Below are positions 20,851-31,037 of a stretch of 64,000 bases of DNA, piece after piece. Under the pieces are notes generated by a model. The model searched no databases and was not told the DNA's origin. It saw only the letters and a list, made by a program, of their open reading frames with translations. The stretch covers positions 38,825,114 to 38,889,113 of the forward strand of contig NC_053392.1 in assembly GCF_905171765.1 (NCBI RefSeq), read 5' to 3'. This DNA is from Bufo bufo (lineage: Eukaryota > Chordata > Amphibia > Anura > Bufonidae). Numbering within the stretch: position 1 is the first letter of the stretch; every line of letters starts with the position of its first letter. The position numbers were made by a program, and so were the translations under genes.

Positions 20851-21436
20851 GATGCGACTGGATGGCGGTCAGTAAGCGCAAAATGGCCCCTCTACCTTGC
20901 CTCGCTCCCCCTTTTAACCCCTCTGGCTCCCCCCATCTAAATCAAACCCTCCAATCCCTAACTACCCGCGGGGAGGGGTCTCCATTAAACCACCCCCTGT
21001 CATGTTCGCCTCCCCCTAAGCTGTGCCCTCAGTCCGGCTCATTCTTTTCACAGCATCTTAGTGCAGGAAGAGATGTCAGAAGGCGCTAGGGACAGTGCTA
21101 GAAAAGCGATTTACAAGTGAAGAAAAAGATTATTTGGGGATCCAAATAGCCATTTTACAGCTCTGTCATTCCAGCAATTAGTTTTTGTTATTGGGGTGCA
21201 AGTGCTATGTTGAAAAGCCTTTTGTGGCCTATTTTAGTACAAAAAGAAAAATATACACGCACTTCACTGATGCAGTTATTTGTGGCGAAAGCATTTAGTG
21301 GCCTATTTCTGTACAGAAAAATATATATACACGCAGTTATTTACTAAAAAAGTGTTTACTAGCCTATATCAGTACAAAAAGAGAAATATATACAGAGTTT
21401 ACTTTTGCAGTAATTTGCAATAAAAGCATTTACTGG

Positions 21437-23977
21437 GGGGCAGAGCCTAGCCATTGATGCAGATGGCTGTGTGAAACCTTGGCTCCTCCATAGTGATTAT
21501 AACCATTTCTACAGTGGTGACCCACTCCAAAATGGTCAAGTACGGTAGAGAAAGAGCCCCCAGATACACCGAGAACCCAAAAGAGCCAACAAGCTATGCA
21601 GCGTTTCCTTAAAAAGAAAGCCCTTAACTCACCAGGTGCGAGCCCTAAGATGGCGGCGGCAGCAGCATGCACTGAGGAAGGAGAGGAATCTGATGCGGAC
21701 AGCTCGCAGGGGGAAGTAGTGGAAACTCGTGACCCCTCTCTGGTGTCGAAGTCCTTCCTAACTAAGGTACTGGGGCAGGCATTTGAAAAAGCTATAAAGC
21801 CAGTACTGTCCGAACTGTCTGATATAAAATCGGAACTTACACAAATGGGGCACAGAGTGGAGACACTGGAAACTGCGGCTCAGGAGCTGGTAACACACTC
21901 CACAGGAATGGTGGAATACCTCGACATGCATACCGCAGAGCTCAATAGAGCGATGTTAATGTTAGAGGACCAGGAAAATTGCAGCAGAAGGCGAAACATT
22001 CGCATTAAAGGACTGCCAGAGTCCTGGGCATCTGAGACGCTGCGCAAAGTAGCCATGGAAATATTCGCTGACTTACTAGGTCAGGAACCAGCTGCCTCGA
22101 TAGTTATTGAACGTATCCACAGGGCCTTGAGACCCATACCGAAGCCGAACGAAAGACCCAGGGATGTGGTCTGTGGTTTGCTCTCCTTTGTGGACACTGC
22201 CCGCATCATGTCTTCAGCTAGAGACAGAAGGCAGATCTCAAATGACGGAGCGGACATTGCACTATATCAAGATATCGCACCCACGCTAGCTAAAAGGTGC
22301 ATCATGAAACCTCTACTAGATGCGCTGAGGGCGCAAAAAATTCAATATATGTGGCTCTACCCCTTTGGCATCTCGATCCTGAAAAACAGGAGACGTATAG
22401 CGATCCACACCCCAGAAGATCTGGAGAAAGCTTGGGAGGCCATAGGAATCCATCCGATTGAAGTCCCTTCGTGGATGCCGATAGTTCAGCCAGCAAACCT
22501 CCCGCAACTTACACAAGTGGAGCCCTGGAATAGGGTACTGAGGGCAAAGTCCAAGACAAACAAGTCGGCACCCAGAGCACACTCTCCTCCACCTTGAAGA
22601 TGGAACAAGGAGTTAAAAATCTCAGAATAACAGGACAGTCATAATCGTCCCTTGTTTTTCACCAAACCATGCGGTGATTACCCTCATTGATGGTCTGGGC
22701 CTTGAACCCTGGGCCTACACTTTACAGTTTTCAAGTTCTTGTTACAAGTTTTAAAATTGGTTCCGGTTTACTGCTGAAATGTTGTGTGTACCTCCTGTAT
22801 ACGCTTTCAGCTGTCCTTCCAAATTGTATGTCTAGCTAGAAACAGACCCCCCCTCCCCCCCTTTATTTTTTTAAATCCTATTTTAGGCTTAAGAATATCA
22901 CTTCTCTCTTCTTTCAATTCACTCTAGCTAACTTGTATGCTCCGAACACATCCACTGTACAATGGCTCCTGAAAGCCTTAGATACTATAAAACTCTTTGC
23001 AGAAGGTCCGGTGATATTGGGTGCAGATCTTAACCTAGTATTAAACCCAGAAATTGACTCATCCACATCCAAGTCACACATTGTGCAGAAACATATAAGT
23101 AGGCTTCATAGAAAGCCGCATGATCTACAACTGATAGACATATGGAGAAACCGCAACCCCACAGTTAAAGACTACTCCTTCTATTCCAACCCACATAGTT
23201 CCTGCCAGAGATTAGATCATATATTAACATCTACCTCTCTTTTGCCTGTCTTTAGTGCCGCCGAGATTGGGAACATCACCATCTCTGACCACGCACCCTG
23301 CCACTTGAACCTCACCCTGGCATCTCTACCAAGAAGAGGGTGGAACTGGAGACTCAATGAGTCCCTGCTGAACAACAGGCTGCAATCCGAACAGGTCAGG
23401 ACTCAACTGGAGCTGTATTTTGGGATCAATTCCACCGCACACAGCTCACCCCCCATCATATGGGAAGCCCATAAGGATAAGGCATATGTCAGGGGATGTT
23501 TTATTTCATTGGGCACCAGGGTTAAAAAGGAGCAGCAAAAGGCTTTGGATTCAATACTAGCTCAAATAGCAAAGGTGGAAAAGCTAAATAAACTCTCTTC
23601 AAGCAAAGAGAAACAAGGTGAACTTACAGAGCTCAGACTGCAACTCAACAAACTCTTAGCTCAGAGGGTAGGGAAACAGATGTTAAGTTTCCAACATAAA
23701 GTATACTCCCATGGGAATAAGGGGGGTAAGCTAATGTCCTCATTGCTTAAAAAGGCCAGAAATGTAACATACATCCCCAAAATAAGAAGTACAGATGGCA
23801 GTGTTACCCAGGAAACACCTGAGATAGCAAAAGCCTTCCAAGAATTCTATGCGGCGCTATACAATCTTAACCAAACAAAAACATCAGACCAAGAAAATAT
23901 TAGACAGACACATATTAAAGAACTCCTACTCTCTCTTAAGCTCCCGTCATTAACCCCAGCCGCTACAGAATCCTTAA
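21437..23977 (+). mobile_element. L1-type LINE, damaged and cut at the 3' side
   Basis: Starts in cagagcctagccattgatgc after hAT sequence, with a ~160-base leader, a complete ORF1 and the endonuclease part of ORF2. ORF2 lacks its N-terminus and is cut at 23974-23977 (TTAA) by the next element; no RT or poly-A end is found. Between the ORFs (22598-22932) is a non-coding stretch with C and T runs. Confidence 0.8.
21596..22597 (+). CDS. L1 ORF1 protein (RNA-binding)
   Basis: ORF1p of an L1 LINE, a trimeric RNA chaperone that packages the element RNA. 333 codons without interruption. An N-terminal disordered acidic part is followed by a coiled-coil region (about 60-125: LSDIKSELTQMGHRVETLE and onward), then an RRM with SRRRNIRIKGLPES and the C-terminal domain with RRIAIHTPEDLEKAWEAIG. 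Length is typical. The ATG at 21596 is the first good start after the leader; an upstream start cannot be excluded. It is intact while ORF2 is not, so the copy cannot move by itself. Confidence 0.88.
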   Translation: MQRFLKKKALNSPGASPKMAAAAACTEEGEESDADSSQGEVVETRDPSLVSKSFLTKVLGQAFEKAIKPVLSELSDIKSELTQMGHRVETLETAAQELVTHSTGMVEYLDMHTAELNRAMLMLEDQENCSRRRNIRIKGLPESWASETLRKVAMEIFADLLGQEPAASIVIERIHRALRPIPKPNERPRDVVCGLLSFVDTARIMSSARDRRQISNDGADIALYQDIAPTLAKRCIMKPLLDALRAQKIQYMWLYPFGISILKNRRRIAIHTPEDLEKAWEAIGIHPIEVPSWMPIVQPANLPQLTQVEPWNRVLRAKSKTNKSAPRAHSPPP

Positions 23978-23988
23978 CCCTTTCATGA
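22933..23988 (+). pseudogene. L1 ORF2, endonuclease remnant and linker
   Basis: Begins at the NLYAPN motif of the APE endonuclease, then ILGADLNLVLNPEID, CQRLDHILTS and ITISDHAPCHLNL (catalytic Asp and His), followed by the ORF2 linker with LAFQEFYAALYN-like text before the RT. The first ~100-130 residues, including the Asn and Glu active-site motifs, are missing: coding homology starts right after non-coding sequence. The frame ends at a TGA that belongs to the inserted TTAA element (23986-23988), so RT is absent. Confidence 0.82.
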
Positions 23989-25275
23989 CCAAGGGTCATT
24001 GATGCCCTAGTGTCCAGGTCAAAATTTACTAATCTGACATGCGTCAGTTTATGTGGTAATAGCTTTGGAACACTTTTACTTATCCAAGCCATTCTGAGAT
24101 TGTTTTCTCGTGACACATTGTACTTCATGATAGTCATTTATTTGAGTCAAAATATTTCACCTTTATTTATGAAAAAATCACAGTTACCAAAAATTTAGAA
24201 AAATTCACAATTTTCCAAATTTTCAATTTCTCTGCTTCTAAAACAGAAAGTCATACCTCATAAAATATTTATTACTTAACATTCCCCATATGTCTACTTT
24301 ATATTGGCATCATTTTGGAAATGTCATTTAATTTTTTTTACAAACTTTGTTAACCCTTTAGGTGTTCCACAAGAATTAAAGGAAAATGGAGATGAAATTT
24401 CTAAATTTCACTTTTTTGGCAGATTTTCCATTTTATAAAAAAAAATTCTTTAACACATTGAGGGTTAACAGCCAAACAAAACTCAATATTTATTACCCTG
24501 ATTCCGCAGTTTACAGAAACACCCCACATGTGGTTGTAAACTGCTGTACAGGCACACGGCAGGGTGCAGAAGGAAAGGAACGCCATACGGTTTTTGGAAG
24601 CCAGATTTTGCTGGATTGGTTTTCTGAACGCCATATGTTTTTTTATTTTTCTGCCGATCGTCTTGTGCAGGGGCTCGTTTTTTGCAGAAAGTGTTGAGGT
24701 TTTTATTGGTACCATTTTTGGGTACATAGGATTTCTTGATCATTCATTATTACACTTTATGGGGCAACAGTTTTCATTTATTTATTTTTACAGCGTTCAT
24801 CTGAGGAGTTAGGTCATGTGATAGTTTTATAGAGCAGATCATTACGGACGTGGCAATACCTAATATGTATACTTTTTCTTATTTATTTAAGTTTTACACA
24901 ATAATAGCATTTCTGAAACCAAAAAAATTATGTTTTAGTGTCTCCATAGTCTGAGAGCCATAGCTTTTTTATTTTTTGGGCGATTGTCTTAAATAGGGTA
25001 TCATTTTTTGCGGGATGAAGTGACGGTTTGATTGGTACTATTTTGGGGTCATAAGCCTTTTTGATTGCTTGCTGTTGCACTTTTTGTGATGTAAGGTGAC
25101 AAAAATAGCTTTTTTGGCACAGTTTTTTTTTTTTTTATGGTGTTTATTGGACGGGGTCTATCATGTGATAGATTTTTCCACGGACCCATTGAAAGTCAAT
25201 GGGTCCGCGAAAATAAAAGGAAAACGGCACAACGCCCACGGATGCACACAACGGTCGTGTGCATGAGGCCTAAGG
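23974..25275 (+). mobile_element. TTAA-target repeat, plus orientation
   Basis: TTAA at 23974-23977 followed by ccctttcatgacc. The body is AT-rich and non-coding. The first ~150 bases and the segment around 24480-24600 match, in reverse complement, the repeat ending at 47849 (shared acttttacttatccaagc and gcagtttacagaaacacccc-like text). The right edge is not clear; bases 25140-25275 (gtccgcg..., catgaggcctaagg) may be a different short repeat. Confidence 0.55.
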
Positions 25276-25499
25276 AAAGGTAAAAATCTCCCTAGCAGGC
25301 GTCCATACATCAGCCAACAAAACGCTGCTCTGCTGAACACATCAGTCTCCCCCGGCCCACAGTCCAGTGCTTAGCACATGGACCATTCGCCGACGGAGAC
25401 CTCTGCCCCCAGCAGCTGTGACAGGACATACACGGGAAGATATCTACTCCAATGGTTTACCCTGACACTGAGAGACATGATGACAATACACAATATATT
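25276..25499. other. No recognised feature
   Basis: Short stretch between the TTAA repeat and the satellite; nothing recognised. Confidence 0.3.
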
Positions 25500-27800
25500 A
25501 AATACACATCCTAATAAAATTTCCACAACAGCACTGATCCTGAGTTACATCCTGTATTATACTCCAGAGCTGCACTCACTATTCTGCTGGTGAAGTCACC
25601 GTGTACATACATTACATTACTTATCCTGTACTGATCCTGAGTTATAGCCTGTATTATACTCCAGAGCTGCACTCACTATTCTGCTGGTGCAGTCACTGTG
25701 TACATACATTATATTACTTATCCTGTACTGATCCTGAGTTACATCCTGTATTATACCCCAGAGCTGCACTCACTATTCTGCTGGTGGAGTCACTGTGTAC
25801 TTACATTACATTAAAGGAGTATTCCCATCACGCTGTTTTATACTTACCTGCTCCCGGCACGCTGTCTGCTTCCTGGTTTTGGCAGGGGGCGGGCTCCATC
25901 TTGATTAAAGTCTTCTCCCGGCCAGGCCGCGCGCTGGACTGAACGTGCACGCCGCCGTGCATGTGCCTTGGTGACTTCTTCCTGGCAAGTATACTATACT
26001 GGCCAGGAAGAAATCACCATAGCGCGTGCGCTTTCGGGACTGCGTGCGGCCAGGAGAAAAGAAGAAGTTGTCTGCGCAAGCAATGCCACCGCAATTCCGG
26101 AGAAGAGCGGTGGCCGTAACCAGGGGAAACGGAAGACAACAGTCAGGTAAGTATATGTTCATTTTCTTCTAAGGGGTGGGAATTAGTTAATTAAATATAT
26201 TTAGAAAAATGATCAGTGTTAAATCATTAACAGATTGAACAGTGATCATTAAGATGGGAATACCCCTTTAATTATCCTGTACTGATCCTGAGTTACATCC
26301 TGTGTTGTACTTCAGAGCTGCACTCACTATTCTGCTGCTGGAGCCGCTGTGTACATACATTACATTACTTATCCTGTACTGATCCTGAGTTCCATCCTGT
26401 ATTATATTCTAGAGCTGCACTCACTATTCTGCTGGTGGAGTCACTGTGTACATACATTACTTATCCTTTACTGATCCTGAGTTACATCCTGTATTATACT
26501 CCAGAGCTGCACTCACTATTCTGCTGGTGCAGTCACTGTGTACATACATTACATTACTTATCCTGTACTGATCCTGAGTTACATCTTGTGTTATACTCCA
26601 GAGCTGCACTCACTATTCTGCTGGTGGAGTCACTGTGTACATACATTCCTTATCCTGTACTGATCCTGAGTTACATCCTGTATTATACTCCAGAGCTGCA
26701 CTCATTATTCTGCTGGTGCAGTCACTGTGTACATACATTACATTACTTATCCTGTACTGATCCTGAGTTACATCCTGTATTATACTCCAGAGCTGCACTC
26801 ACTATTCTGCTGGTGGAGTCACTGTGTACATACATTACATTACTTATCCTGTACTGATCCTGAGTTACATCCTGTATTATACTCCAGAGCTGCACTCACT
26901 ATTCTGCTAGAGGAGTCACTGTGTACATACATTACATTACTTATCCTGTACTGATCCTGAGTTACATCCTGTATTATACTCCAGAGCTGCACTCACTATT
27001 CTGCTGGAGGAGTCACTGTGTACATACATTACATTACTTATCCTGTACTGATCCTGAGTTACATCCTGTATCATACCCCAGAGCTGCACTCACTATTCTG
27101 CTGGTGCAGTCACTGTGTACATACATTACATTACTTATCCTGTACTGTTCCTGAGTTACATCCTGTATTATACTCCAGAGCTGCACTCACTATTCTGCTG
27201 GTGCAGTCACTGTGTACATACATTACATTACTTATCCTGTACTGATCCTGAGTTACATCCTGTATTATACTCCAGAGCTGCACTCACTATTCTGCTGGTA
27301 CAGTCACTGTGTACATACATTACATTACTTATCCTGTACTGATCCTGAGTTACATCCTGTATCATACCCCAGAGCTGCACTCACTATTCTGCTGGTGCAG
27401 TCACTGTGTACATACATTACATTACATATCCTGTACTGCTCCTGAGTTACATCCTGTATTATACTCCAGAGCTGCACTTACTATTCTGCTGGTGCAGTCA
27501 CTGTGTACATACATTACTTATCCTGTACTTATCCTGAGTTACATCCTGTATTATACTGCAGAGCTGCACTTACTATTCTGCTGGTGCAGTCACTGTGTAC
27601 ATACATTACATTACTTATCCTGTACTGATCCTGAGTTACATCCTGTATTATACTCCAGAGCTGCACTCACTATTCTGCTGGTGCAGTCACTGTGTACATA
27701 CATTACATTACTTATCCTGTACTGATTCTAAGTTACATCCTGTATTATTACTTCAGAGCTGCACTCACTATTCTGCTGGTGCAGTCACTGTGTACATACT
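25500..27800. repeat. 97-bp satellite-like tandem array
   Basis: About 18-19 copies of a 97-bp unit (tactgatcctgagttacatc, ctccagagctgcactcacta, ctgctggtgcagtcactgtg, catacattacattacttatc), most near-identical in the right-hand part. Some units are shortened by 6 bases (loss of one catta step). Because 97 is not divisible by 3, each copy shifts frame and produces overlapping ORFs of 75-140 residues; these are not genes. A Harbinger-like MITE interrupts it at 25814-26267. Confidence 0.95.
25814..26267. mobile_element. Harbinger-like MITE inside the satellite
   Basis: Terminal inverted repeats aaggagtattcccatc (25814) and gatgggaatacccctt (ending 26267), flanked by tta on both sides (25811-25813, 26268-26270). 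A 3-bp TTA/TWA duplication is typical of Harbinger. The inside has a GC-rich central part and a second inverted pair (cttcctggcaagtatactat/actggccaggaag). No transposase. Confidence 0.8.
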
Positions 27801-28533
27801 GTTGTGCCTTTTCGAAGTATAAACAGTTATATCTACTTAGTCTAGTTATGATGGATATTCATTGCATTTAAGAGCAATGTTGGTTTATAATCACTCATTT
27901 TGTATGGACTTCTGGGAATGAGACTTCGTTCAGATGAAGTTGTGTTTTTGTAACCAATAGTCAATCGTCATTTAGACAGTTAGAAGATACATGCCACCTG
28001 TGGTAGTAGAGGCTTCATTGTATTTTGTATCTGAACATAAATTCCACAACGTGAGAAGTGTCAAGATGTTCCTCCAAGTCTATATTATAGTTGCAAAAAC
28101 ACAAATGCAATAGCACTCTGCCCTGCCTCTATGCTGGATGAGGTATTGGTGTACATTTTGGCCAAAGCGTAATAAGCCACTCACCACGTCAAGGTCGCCT
28201 CTATGAGTGGTCCCTAACACTAGTACCTACCTGTTATGGACCATGATAGCCACACAAAGTCCAGGGAATGCAGGTACAGCATGCAAGCCAAGCACACTCT
28301 GCTTTTAACCCCGTCCGGTGCCGTGACAGCTTTCATCGAATCCAGGGATGCAAGTACCAACATGCATGCTGAGCCCACTATATACTTCTCCTGGAGCCAA
28401 ATGGCTACTGGTAGGCGCTGTAAAAGTAGACTCAGTTTTATACTGACTTTAAAACCAGCCTCCAGGGCAGACTAACTGGTCAGGTGTGCATGACTGCATG
28501 GAGATCGCCACGCCTCCAATATATACTACAAAT
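27801..28533. other. No recognised gene
   Basis: Unique-looking sequence. A phrase aatgcaatagcactctgc near 28105 recurs at 28619, so part belongs to the repeat family of the next feature. Confidence 0.3.
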
Positions 28534-28701
28534 AAAAAATGTGGGGGATTCAGTCAGCACAACCCTGTATGCAGGTGCACATTGCTATGGCGAAATAAAC
28601 ATACAAACGCAAAATACAAATGCAATAGCACTCTGCAACCAGCACTCTGCCCTGCCCTGCCTGCATACAGGGTTGTGCTGACTGAATCCCCCACATTTTT
28701 T
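28534..28701. repeat. Foldback with 42-bp perfect arms
   Basis: Arm 28534-28575 (aaaaaatgtgggggattcag ... ctgtatgcagg) is the exact reverse complement of 28660-28701, with an 84-base loop. A stem-forming MITE remnant is the simplest reading. Confidence 0.85.
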
Positions 28702-29526
28702 CTATATTATAGTTGGTTCATGTACCAAAGTTTGTCCCTATATCTACTAAGTTCAGCTTTGTAGCTGATCAATATAAATAAAGTGGACAATCCCTTTAAT
28801 TGTTACACACCCTTATTGATTTATTATTACATGTAAATAAAGCACACAAATGTGTTACCCTTGAGGAAGCTGTACTTGGTGGTGATACATGTGGGGCTTA
28901 TTCCGCTCACTCCCTGCTCCTCTCTGGGGCACTGCTTGGTTCTAGATGGTTTATTTATTGGTTTACAGATATTTATTTCAGAAAATCAGAAAATGACCTA
29001 TTTTTTAAATCACTTTTTTTGTTTAACATATTTTTAAAGAATTTTCAATGTCAATATTTATATTTAAACAAAAACAATAAAATCCTGCAGTTTTCACACT
29101 GGCCACTATGTCTAATAATAGGTGCCACTTCTTGGTCTGTACAGATCACTTTACTGCAGTTATCTGCTTATCTATACACAGAGGTGTTATCATTACAGAC
29201 AGGATCCACCGGAGTTATGAAGAGTCGCCGTCCTCTCCATAACTTTGACGCATCCAGCACCAGTTCTAAATGTAAGAAAGCTTATAGGTGTATTTCAGAT
29301 TAAGAAATTTTCCCCATTGTGTCTATGGACCATGGTGCTGCCGTAAAGCAATTTTTTTAATGCTGTGTAAATACTGATAAGAACAGCTCATGGCCACCCC
29401 CATAATAATGTTCAGAATGTAGAATAAAAAAAATCTGTAGTCAGAAAATAAAAACAGATTAGAAAAAAAGAATATGTGTTGTTATCAAGTTTTAACTGGC
29501 AGATAACATTTTTGGTGACACATTTC
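28702..29526. other. Probable old MITE sequence, no gene
   Basis: AT-rich. The 167-residue ORF at 28800-29303 has no recognised domain. The 3' border at 29527-29545 (tttcctttaaagggaacc) looks like two MITE ends meeting tail to tail. Confidence 0.35.
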
Positions 29527-29535
29527 CTTTAAAGG

Positions 29536-29830
29536 GAACCTGTCACATTGTACATGGTGTCTGCAGGTTATAGAGCAGGAGGAGCTGAGCAGATTGATAT
29601 ATTGTTTTATGGGAAAAGATTCAGTAAAACTTGTATTTCATTCATTTCTATCCCTGCTCATTCTGGGCTGTGAAGTCCGGGAGGCGGTCCTATCAGTGAT
29701 TGACAGCATTCACTCTATAACTGTGAATACAGAGAGAGCTGTCAATCACTGCTAGGACCGCCTCCTGGACTTCACAGCCCAGAATGAGCAGGAAAAAACA
29801 GATATCAATACAATTTTTAGCTTTTTTCTG
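29536..29830. mobile_element. MITE with long central hairpin
   Basis: Begins ttaaagggaacctgtcacat, a MITE-like terminus. Contains a hairpin with ~52-bp arms (29655-29706 and 29739-29790; tgctcattctgggctgtgaa / ttcacagcccagaatgagca) and a 32-base loop. No coding capacity. The right terminus was not identified. Confidence 0.6.
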
Positions 29831-29978
29831 TAGAATTTTCTGAATGTAGATGCTTTCATTTCTATTTTCTGTATTGGGATGGTCATCAGTTACATGGTCA
29901 TAGGAAACGATAGTCTGGGGATGACTATGGGAGGGTGTTGTGGGCATGCTCTGTCAGGAGGTGATCTATGACCATTAT

Positions 29979-30500
29979 TAGAGATGAGTGAACTATTGGA
30001 AAATTCGATTTGGCTGCTTTGCCGAATTTTACAAGACAAATCGCTTTGTGACGAATTGCTTCATTTCTTTGTAAAAAGTGGATGCAATGACAGGGAGTGG
30101 CGACTGTGCCGCTCCTCGTTATCGTACCCCTTAGATACCGCCCCCTTATAGCTGATCGCGGCATCTGACAGTAATAACACAGTGTAAAATTAATTTAAAA
30201 AAATTAAATCATACTTACCTCATCCATTGGATCGCAAAAAGCCTACCACCGTCATCTTGATTAAAGGTCTAGCGTGAAATCTCGTGCGGCCTGTGATTTC
30301 TCACAGGATTTTGCATGAGATCTTCAATCAAGATGGCGGCGAACAGCTTGTCGTGATCAAATAGATGAGGTATGTATGACTTGTTTTTTACTGCCACCAT
30401 TCAAGGAAAAACGATTCGCTACCACGAAGCACGAGGAAATTTGTCTTATTGGCAAATTGAATTTTCCCTGAAATTCGGATCAAAGTCCAACCATGAACTT
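29979..30500. mobile_element. hAT-type MITE
   Basis: Starts tagagatgagtgaac (hAT-type terminus). Homologous over several hundred bases to 48260-48600 (shared aaaattcgatttggct, gacagtaataac, atacttacctcatcc). Contains an inner inverted pair catcttgatta/tcaatcaagatg. The right end is degraded. Confidence 0.65.
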
Positions 30501-30990
30501 TGATCTGCCTCAAGTTATCTAAAAGCATTATTATCTATCATTGCAATCATCCTTATATAGTTAGTGAGATGACTGGTGAGTAGTGATCTCTACAAAACAT
30601 GTATCTCTCATTGGTGCATGCATTTTGAGGGGGCTAATACTTCACTTTGGCAGTTTGAGTCTTATGGGCAGAAGGCACCACAAATGGAGAAGATGCAGCA
30701 CAATCCCTCGGACTGCTCAAATAAATAGTATGGGCACGTGGAATTTCTTCCTGGTTCACCAGACTCATCAGGTTCCTAGGAAAGGATTGCAGCCCCCCAA
30801 GAATGAAAAACAATGTATATTTATTCACATGTACAGTGGCGACGTTTACATCCTGTTCTGGGTCTTTATTTGAGTCAAGGACTAGACAGGGTCAAAATGT
30901 TTTTGTGGATTGTTTTAACTTTTTCCTAAAAACTTCATTTTAATCATAGGTCCCTTTAAAGGTTTATTTTTTATTTTCTATGTCGTTGCT
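30501..30990. other. No recognised feature
   Basis: No ORF, repeat or RNA gene recognised. The 96-residue ORF at 30583-30873 shows no family signature. Confidence 0.3.
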
Positions 30991-30991
30991 A

Positions 30992-31030
<39 letters not shown>

Positions 31031-31037
31031 TGAGATA
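30991..31037. repeat. GATA microsatellite, left part
   Basis: About ten uninterrupted gata/taga tetramers followed by tgagata. It continues at 32603 on the other side of the Tc1 element, so it is one microsatellite split by the insertion. Confidence 0.95.

Larger units (their letters stand above)
15477..21042 (-). mobile_element. Ngaro-type (DIRS-like) tyrosine-recombinase retroelement
   Basis: GC-rich insert in an AT-richer hAT copy. Reading on the minus strand: Gag (20850 to ~19030), RT (19159-18043), RNase H (18137-17472), tyrosine recombinase (17571-16594) and an SGNH hydrolase (16547-15911). This domain order is that of Ngaro elements. No LTRs, integrase or target duplication are seen; flanking hAT text rejoins at aatcat | tctttt. 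A 10-bp inverted pair catgacaggg (15474) and ccctgtcatg (20996) lies near the ends. Multiple frameshifts and stops show a dead copy. A 200-base gap interrupts Gag. Confidence 0.85.
15012..21436 (+). mobile_element. Second hAT-type element, 5' part, split by a Ngaro element
   Basis: Starts tagagatgagcgaatcg, the hAT terminus. A leader with a promoter-like block and a duplicated segment (aaggcgctagggacagtgct at ~15412 and ~21078) follows. Ngaro insertion splits it between 15476 and 21043. The 3' part (21043-21436) has degenerate repeats of a cctat-ttagtac-aaaag phrase. The transposase and right terminus are not present, because an L1 begins at about 21437. Confidence 0.65.

Noticed and set aside
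25500..27800. CRISPR-like array
   Set aside because: The unit is continuous with no unique spacers, and the genome is a vertebrate's.
25601..27822. Series of 71-140-residue plus-strand ORFs with repeated YIHYITYPVLILSYIL-like peptides
   Set aside because: They arise from the 97-bp satellite; the same peptides recur in all frames because the period is not divisible by three.
28800..29303. 167-residue plus-strand ORF as a host gene
   Set aside because: Low-complexity, no domain motif, lies in apparent MITE sequence and has no partner exon signal.
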